From assembly GCA_047967505.1 (NCBI GenBank), contig CM106538.1: 64,000 nucleotides of DNA; one strand, given 5' to 3'. The position numbers were made by a program, and so were the translations under genes. Of this stretch, positions 56,801 to 64,000 are shown piece after piece (within the stretch, counting starts at the first letter, position 1; each line of letters opens with the position of its first letter). The notes under the pieces are model-generated. The model was not told the origin of the DNA, did not search any database, and saw only the letters and a list, made by a program, of their open reading frames with translations. The DNA comes from Dipteris shenzhenensis. Lineage: Eukaryota; Polypodiophyta; Polypodiopsida; Gleicheniales.

Positions 56801-59800
56801 TTAGCCTCTTGACTTCTTTCATTAAATTGTATTTTTCTACATTTTACAAAAAAATCTTGTTACTAATTCCTTTTCTTATCTTTGTAGAAATACTCTTGGG
56901 ATACTACACTTCAGTCCAAGTCACTCAACACTCGTCTCCCAACTCCCTCTCTCGCGACTCAAGTGGTACTCTCATGTTTCCAAAAAGCTAAGTTTTTCTC
57001 ATTCATTAGATCGCACGTTCTTGAGGCTCTTGCAAAAACACTTCTTTGCTCTTAAAATGCTTTCCCTTAATGATTGGATCAAGCTTCTCAAATTCTCACA
57101 AAGCTTGATCCAATCTTATCTTCTTTCCTAATATTTTTTCCCTTTTTTCCACTTAGAAAACCTTTTTATAATTGTATCATGTCTTGCCCCTTTGCTCATT
57201 GGGAGGGAGAAACATGGGTTGATACTCGGCCATCTTGAGTTCCTTATTTACAACATGTAGACAAGCAAGGGACTTTAGTCTACAATTTTGCATCCTCTAA
57301 AACTGACCAGAATTGTGAACTGTTGTGGAGAACGAAAAAAGCTCTCTGGCTTCATAGGAGGACACGAATGTTGATTGAGTCTTCATGAGTAATGGTGATC
57401 GAGAAAGAATAGAAGGTTCTCCTGTGAATTATTTATTTATTTTTATTTACTTTTCATTTCCCATCATATTCTCCTCTAATCAATTGGGATGTCCTAGCAC
57501 TTTCCCTTTGAAGAGAAAAGGTAATTGTGAGAATAGGAAGAGGATGAAAGAAAGAAAATAGAAATATGCGTGGAGCTATATGGGCCCAAGTGCCTTGTAA
57601 AAACAAGAAAGAAAGAGGTAAGAAAGAATAGGATTGGCCCTCCCTTCAAAAGAATAGGATTGGCCCTACTTTCAAAAGGAGGAATGATTTAAAAACCAAA
57701 GGTTTGACTTTGGTCTTCATTGTTGTATTCACAAATTTGGAATACAAGCTCCCTTTCTCTCTTCCATGAATTGTCTCAAGTTCTCTTGTTTCCTATCATA
57801 GTGCCTTTGTGATTTCCACTCCCTCTTCCCCTTCTTCCCTTATTCACTCCCCTCTTGCCTTCCACCTCCCCCTCTATTCTCTCTCTTCCCTCCCCTTCTT
57901 CCTCTCCTAGAGTCACACTGCAACAATCTGGAAGTTGCTTGCATGACACAAGTGGACGACAAGCTTTGCATTCCTCCTCATCATGGCAATTGAGGAGGGA
58001 GCACCCTTTGGTGTATTGGTGATCTTCCCCATGTCACATGAGTCACAACTAGGATGGCACACTTCCATGCTCACCTCTATCACCACTATCCCTCCATTGT
58101 CCCTTTCCATAGGTTACATTCCTCCCCTATCATTCTCTCTAGGGGCCATCACCACAATCATCGAAGTTGTAGAAGTGGTAGTTCACACCATAGTAGAGGG
58201 AAAAGCCACCACACATGAGGTAGGTCTTTTACATCTTACACAATTTGGTATCCCAGATTCTCCTTCATGGGTTTCCATCCTACAAAGTACCACATCAATG
58301 GATCCTCCTGTGATTAGGGTGGTCAATATCTCATGCATGATTGCTACATCTACTTGCAAGGGGTATGATGTAAATACATTTTAGACCCTCCCATGATGGA
58401 TATGGACATAAATATTGATATTAGGCACTTTGATGCATGTGTGCATGTGGGACAACCTTTTCAAATGTGACACATGCCATAGCTCCAAATCAAGTCAAGG
58501 ATCGAGATACATTGTTCACTCCAATGGGAGATGCATTGGCTAGTTTGTGTATTGGCTAGACTAATGTGCATCTTCAAAGAGGAAATCGCCCCAAATTTAA
58601 GATTCCACAAACAAATAAAAATGCAAGCAATGTTTCTCAAGAAAGTTCACATAAAATGTCAAATTGTTGCTCAAGGTGGCACAGTGATTGAAAAATAGGA
58701 CTTCCCTCCCATACATTGCAATGACATCTTGTCAACTTTTTGAGGCTAGGTATTTGATGACTCCTTGTGTTACATTGGTCAAGCCGAGTAGCAAAGCCTT
58801 CTATCTTGAATTTGATGGTGTGATTTCCAAACTATGCCATTCACCTCACATTAAACCCGGTTACAGTAGGCAACCTAGAGGCATGTTTTTGTTTTGAGAG
58901 CCCTACTTGAACCACATTTCACAATATCATGCGTGGATCTTGAAAAAAATCTTATGATTTAGGTTGTGTTTTCTTTTTGAATATTTTCCTTTTATTACAT
59001 GGTGAAGTTCATGAGATTTAAAAGGAGACATGGAGTAATTCTAACGGGGTTAAAAGCAAAAAGCTTTGAAAAATAGCTAGTCTATCGTAGTAGCCAAATT
59101 GCTCTATGAAGGTGCTTATCCCTGCAAGAGATTGCAACGTATTGGACTTATGTACAGGTAGACATGTTGAATGAGTATACTATCTATATTGTCACTCCAG
59201 ATCAATCACAGGATTAAGCTACAAAGTCCAAAGCTGGCCTTCTATCAACTAGTTTTTGGTATTCACAACACCCGCAAAACAATGCTCTTTCCTAATTCAT
59301 AACACTTGTTTTGATCATATGTTATGTAGTTGTGGCACAATGTTTGCTGCGTTTGCTTTGCCACCATAATGGTAGTAGCCATAATAATGTTGTAGCGTTT
59401 AGCAATCCGACAATGTCACTTTGTCATTCATCAAGCTGTGCATGTGAGTATGGAACGATACGATCAATCACCTTGTGCTCTCTCCAAGAGCCCAATTTAC
59501 CTAAAGCAAGGCACGTTGAAGGAACATCGAAAGTCATAGTGAAGGAGCTTGTAGAGAAGGTGAGGGCTTCAAACGTTGAGGAGCCATAGCAAGCTAGACA
59601 ATGATGAGGGAAAGTATGGAGAAAGGTCAAAGGGGAAGACAATTGGGAGGACTCTTAGACCACCCAATAAATTTGATTGTCAGATTGGAGCTGATAAGGT
59701 ATAGGAAACACATATAAATATGCTACAACTCATTCGTCTTTGACATGCATTCAATCTATTATGGCAATTGCAAGTATAACAAGAAAAAGCTTCTGGGAAA

Positions 59801-59845
59801 GATGGACAAGGGCACCTGTGGCTACGAAATGATGAAATATCTCAA
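56801..59845. other. Gene-poor stretch
   Basis: A perfect 15-bp inverted repeat (57,072-57,086 / 57,101-57,115) with a 14-base loop lies here. 57,640-57,680 repeats AGGATTGGCCCT twice. The plus frame at 57983-58384 (133 codons) and others lack any family pattern; I do not call them. Confidence 0.5.
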
Positions 59846-59850
59846 CACGA

Positions 59851-60205
59851 CCTCGATCTTAGTTCTTTTAAAATCCTGATAAGGAAAGTCTATTGGCGCA
59901 GGGATCTTAACTAGATCGGCTACGTTGTAGTCACCACTAATAATAAGAAAGAGTTTGAGAGGCTGCATCCATTGTCCCTCGCACCAAGTTTGAATCCCAA
60001 GTCCTAGAGGTCTCTAAGAAGGGCCCTTGACCTTAGTTCTTTCAAAATCCTATAAGGAAAGTCTACTGGCACAGGGATCTTAACTGGATTGGCTATGTTG
60101 CAGTCACCACTAATAACAAGAAAGAGTTTGAGAGGCTGCATCCATTGTCCCTCGCACCAAGTTTGAATCCCAAGTCCTCGAGGTCTCTAAGAAAGGCCCT
60201 TGATG
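59851..60205 (+). repeat. 180-bp tandem duplication
   Basis: 59,851-60,028 (CTTAGTTCTTTTAAAATCCT ... AAGGGCCCTTGA) is repeated at 60,031-60,203 with about a dozen changes. The second copy runs directly into the aldo-keto reductase fragment. Confidence 0.88.
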
Positions 60206-60355
60206 CATGGGCAAGGCCCCCAAAGCCTGAGCGGGACATGATTGAGCTCATTCACCATGCCATTGACTCTGGTATCACCTTCTTGGATATCTTAGGGATA
60301 CCTTTGACACATAGGGACCCTTCCTCAATGAGATTTTACTAGGAAGGGTACTCTT
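60200..60355 (+). pseudogene. Aldo-keto reductase gene fragment (perakine reductase-like)
   Basis: Contains PPKPERDMIELIHHAIDSGI and TFLD, the N-terminal region of plant NADPH-dependent aldo-keto reductases (family form PPKPEPDMIALIHHAI.SGVTFLDTSDIYGPHTNE). Preceding bases include a CMG remnant in another frame (family motif GLGCMGMS) and, past a frame change, NEILLGRV matches the NE.LLGKAL segment. The catalytic Asp/Tyr segment is scrambled by indels and the rest of the gene is absent. A dead gene fragment, either captured by a transposon or left by a deletion. Confidence 0.82.
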
Positions 60356-61900
60356 GTTGCTGCCCAATTGCTATTCCTCGATGATGACCTCTAGAGATGC
60401 GAGAAGGGAGATTGTTTGGTGGTATGGAGGGGCACGTCATGTACTCTCAAATCATCATACTATTCACCTTTTGCATTGCACTGTCTCGTGTTCAAATCAA
60501 GGCTTCTGTGCTTTATCCTTGCTTCCAATTCACACACTATGCTAATTGCTACTGGGAGAAAATGTGCGCATGAAAAGGTAGAGGTGCTGCAGCTCGAAGA
60601 TCATCTTGGTTAACTCAAAGCTGCCAGAAGACAATCCTGGTTAACTATGATCTGCTATTGGAAGTCTATCCTTTCAGTCCAAACACTGGCACTTGAATCA
60701 TCAGGGAGGCAAGGAGGTTATTGAGAGAGTATGTGGGGGAGGAGTAGCTCGTTTGCACGTGAAACAGCTCCAAAAAGCATTCTAATCCTTATAGAGGAAG
60801 GAGGAAAGAGGAGCCTAGAGCATGTGGTGTTTTGAGTATTAAATTAAGGGTTACCTTTGATATTGCAAAGGATTTAGAGTATGATTGAGTGAGGCATCAT
60901 AGTATGTAAGGTTAATCTGGACATGAATTTTTTGTTTAAGTCTTACTTACTCTAGTATTGCAATTGACTTGATATGATGCTTTGCCTCTTTTGATGTTAT
61001 AGGAATCTATCAAGCTCATTAAAGCCTATGGTAATTTCAAGGTGTTTGCAATACGAGTACGACTATTGACATTTAGGTACTATGTCAATCTCTTATATGT
61101 TCATGAGAATTAATTGCGATGCTACTTGAAGCTAATATTCTCGATGTTCTCAATCTTGATGCCCAGGAAACGGCCCGTTTCCTTAGATTATAACTCTTTG
61201 GGGTAGGAAGCATGATGCCTCCCTGCCCACACTACGTGTGGTTATAACAATTATATTAGATATTATTATAAAAATATTTTTAATTGCTTACTCATTTTTC
61301 CTTTCCGTACTTACTTGAATCTAAATCCTTACAGCATTCCTCTCTTTTGATGCATGTTCTTTATGTGAGGGACCATTCGGAATAGCCAAGTGTGTTGCAA
61401 GATCAAAGGATGTTTGTATGTTTGTAGTCCACATCATAAAATTATAGATTGTAATAATAAGGAAATTATGAGCTCTTGTGAACATAGATTTATTGATGTA
61501 TTTGGTGGTAATAAAACACCACCCCTCACATTTGCAGGGAGGTTTGAGTCCTAATGAGTCCTACATCTTGTCTCCCATGTCCATATTTTCACTCAAATTT
61601 TTTCCCCTTTTAAAAACTTAATAAAGTGGAGTTATGTGCTCTATGATGAATGAATGAATGATTGAATCCCAAGGACTATGAAATATAGGGAGCGATCTCA
61701 ATGAATGAATAAATGCCAAGGATAAACAAGGGAAGAGGATTTAATTTGTGACTGTTTCTCGGGGCATTATGCTACTCAAAAACCCATTTAGAGGAACACT
61801 ATATTTTTGTGTGATTATGTTATTGCTTATTTTGTTTTCTCATGTTTGTGCCTCGTTTGTGCTTCCTTTACAATGGTTTTTTGGCATCCACTCTAGTCTT
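60356..61900. other. Spacer before the CACTA transposase
   Basis: Short frames only. No recognised gene. It may be part of the CACTA element left of its recognisable exons; no CACTA terminal motif or subterminal repeats were identified. Confidence 0.4.
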
Positions 61901-61945
61901 CTATAAACATGGAAATGTTATGATTATGTTGTTTGATATTTCCAG

Positions 61946-63975
61946 AGCTCCTAGACATACCAATGATATTTTGGTCAGGGGTATCTTGATGTGGACCATG
62001 CATGACTACCCAGGATATGGAGAGTGCGCAGGTACGTGGTTGTGTCTTTACATGTACAATGAGGGATTATGCTTTTTTTACTCTCTTTTGCACACATGTC
62101 TTGTACTAACACATTCATGCACACGTGCAGGACTTGTTACAAGTGGGTACCATGCTTGTCCTGTTTGTGGACCGGCTCTAAAATCGCTTGCACGCTACTC
62201 CAAACATATGAGGAAAAATATTTATGAAGGTCATGCTCGATACCTTCCGCTCGACCATCTCGCACATGGAGGTCAGCTTGATCCACCACCATCATATTTG
62301 AAGGCAAGTGATTGGATTCAAGCTTGGAGGACGAATGGAGAGGAACCTCCTCCTGGTATGAAGAGGCTATAGATCTTTCACGAGCTTCCTTATTGGGGTC
62401 AGTTACAAATCAATCATCTCTTGGATCCCATGCATATCTTCAAGAATGTGGGGGCTACTATTTGAGCACACTTGGTTGGTTCCAAGGACTCGAGAGGAGT
62501 GCGAGAAGACTTGCATGCTATGAATATGATGTCTTGTTTGTGGCCCCAAGTGCATGCTTCGGGAAAAGTTATCCTCCCGAAAGCAACGTGGATCCTCTCT
62601 ACGAGGGAGGAGGCAGCGGTCAAGGCAGACATTGCCTCTTTTCAAACACTGACAGGGTACATGCGTTGCTTGAAAGAAGCATTTTCAAAGGACAATAAGC
62701 TTAGTGGCCTCAAGTCCCATGATTGGCACAAGGTCTTACAGGTATTCTAAGTAGAATTAGTGTACCGATAATAGTGATGCGTTAGCGTAATTATTATTAT
62801 GTTATATTGTTGACATGACTTCATTGTTGCTTTGATAGTTCATTCTCCCAATTACAATAAAAGGGTGCTTACAAGAAGATGTTAGAAATGTTATATTCAA
62901 GATCTGTGGTATTGTGAGGTATGCTTACTATCAAATCGCATTATGTATTTTCTTAATGGACATGTGAAATAGATGGATATCTCAAATATCTTACAGATGC
63001 ATGGACATGTGAAATAGGTGGATATCTCAAAAAGAGATCTCTATATCGAGCATGGAGAAGGCTAGGGTGGAATCCATCGAAGTCATATGCTTGCTTGAGA
63101 AGCACTTTCCCTCAAGCATTATGACAACTCAAGTCCACTTGCTTGTGCACATAGTTGATGAGGTAGCTATAGCAGGTACCGTTCATAATCGATGGATGTT
63201 TTTTTCTCGAGCGGTTTATGAAAACTTTAAAGGGGTTTGTAAGACAAAGAGCAAGACCGGAAGCAAGCATGGCAGAGGGATGGCTTGTGCAAGAGTCATT
63301 AGTATATATCACAGAGTTTCTTGCATCCACAGATCCTGATATGCCGCAAGCTTGGCACAACAAGGATGATGATCGCATCATTGGCGAGGTTCCCCAAGGA
63401 AAAGGGATTGAAAGAAAGATGAGCGAAGAGCAAATGGAGAAATTCAATAAGTTTTGTATCCTCAATAGCCCTGAGATGTAGAAGTGGATTGAGAGATATG
63501 AAGTAGCTAAAGCAGAAAGAATAAATGCAAGGACGAGATTCAGAGTAATGTGCAGGCGATCACAACCATATCCACGAGATTTGGCTCTTCTCCCTACTCA
63601 CATGTCACTTGATTGGCTACAACTGGCTCTACGTAAAGCCGAACATGATGGAGAGACAATAAACGAGCGCGCGAGCGGGAGTTATCATCTGGATGTATGG
63701 TGCATGTAAGTTTCTTATCTCTTGACGTAATTAAGTAATTATTTGTGGCAATATATGCTATAAAATAGGTGCATCTTCATTGTTTTAATGATGCTCTTTT
63801 ACAGTACAAAAAGTACAGTGCATTATGATCATATGGACGACATTTTCGCGTGGAACGCAAGCCATTTCAAAGTCTTCTTCGCTCACTTGTTTGTGGCCGG
63901 ATTGGCCGCTCCTTGGTTGGTGCTAGTACCAAAGGCAAACTTAGAGTTGACGCAAGAGTGGGCGAGCGTGTTTTA
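61946..63975 (+). pseudogene. CACTA (En/Spm) TNP2-like transposase, multi-exon, decayed
   Basis: DDE-type transposase of CACTA DNA transposons. Exon ending 62,031 reads VRGILMWTMHDYPGYGECA; the intron is 62,032-62,130 (GT-AG). The next exon starts with GYHACPVCGP (zinc CxxC), then EGHARYLPLDH, HELPYWG, LDPMHIFKNV and GLKSHDWHKVLQ, with two in-frame stops near 62,370 and 62,465. Intron 62,742-62,838, exon 62,839-62,918 (FILPITIKGCL). From about 63,050: LEKHFPSSIMTTQVHLLVHIVDE, AGTVHNRWMFF and, one frame over, VRQRARPEASMAEGWL, matching the DUF4218 part of TNP2 proteins. Another intron is likely at 63,716-63,804. The stops and the frame change mark a pseudogene; it runs off the window. Confidence 0.85.
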
Positions 63976-64000
63976 ATCATGCATGTCCCTGACGCGCGCG

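Noticed and set aside
57983-58384. 133-codon plus-strand frame
   Set aside because: Valine/threonine-rich chance frame in AT-rich DNA; nothing recognisable and no splice or promoter context.

Overview
The window looks like a repeat-dense, mostly intergenic stretch of a large land-plant nuclear genome. The evidence is an RS2Z-type SR splicing factor gene (a class known only from green plants) with spliceosomal introns, plus Ty3/gypsy chromoviruses, a Ty1/copia element, LINEs and a CACTA transposase, in an AT-rich background full of GA/CT and CA microsatellites. A fern or other large-genome non-flowering plant is a guess from the LINE type and long CT/GA tracts; the sequence alone does not fix the species.

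Layout. 1-14,450 is a nest of retroelements. One LINE copy (1-162, 4990-5044, 9242-10262) was hit twice by unrelated Ty3 chromodomain elements: A at 163-4989 and B at 5045-9241, both minus strand. Each has two LTRs, a tRNA-iMet primer site, a polypurine tract and a target-site duplication, and each has lost the reverse transcriptase catalytic core. Three more 5'-truncated LINE copies follow head to tail to 14,450. 15-16.5 kb carries the acidic last exon of an unrecognised plant gene. 17.6-18.65 kb holds a probable miniature LTR element. 19.3-23.3 kb is pyrimidine-rich low-complexity repeat. 23.4-26.77 kb is a copia element on the minus strand with an almost open pol but no gag.

27-45.9 kb is gene-poor: a 53-bp tandem array (27.76-28.11 kb), a cluster of related fold-back elements (31.17-32.45 kb, one with a 62-bp stem that is nearly perfect), a decayed LINE RT (35.64-35.97 kb), a 200-bp GA/GGGA tract (38.16-38.35 kb) and several local duplications.

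45.93-49.32 kb is the only complete cellular gene: an RS2Z SR protein of 263 residues in six coding exons, with a TATA box, a telo-box and probably an intron in the 5' leader. It would act in the nucleus in pre-mRNA splicing.

49.3-64 kb is again repeats: GA-seeded triplicated units (50.8-51.4 kb), a second pyrimidine-rich block (54.2-56.8 kb) that shares a module with the first, an aldo-keto reductase gene fragment (60.2 kb), and a decayed multi-exon CACTA (TNP2-type) transposase running to the right edge.
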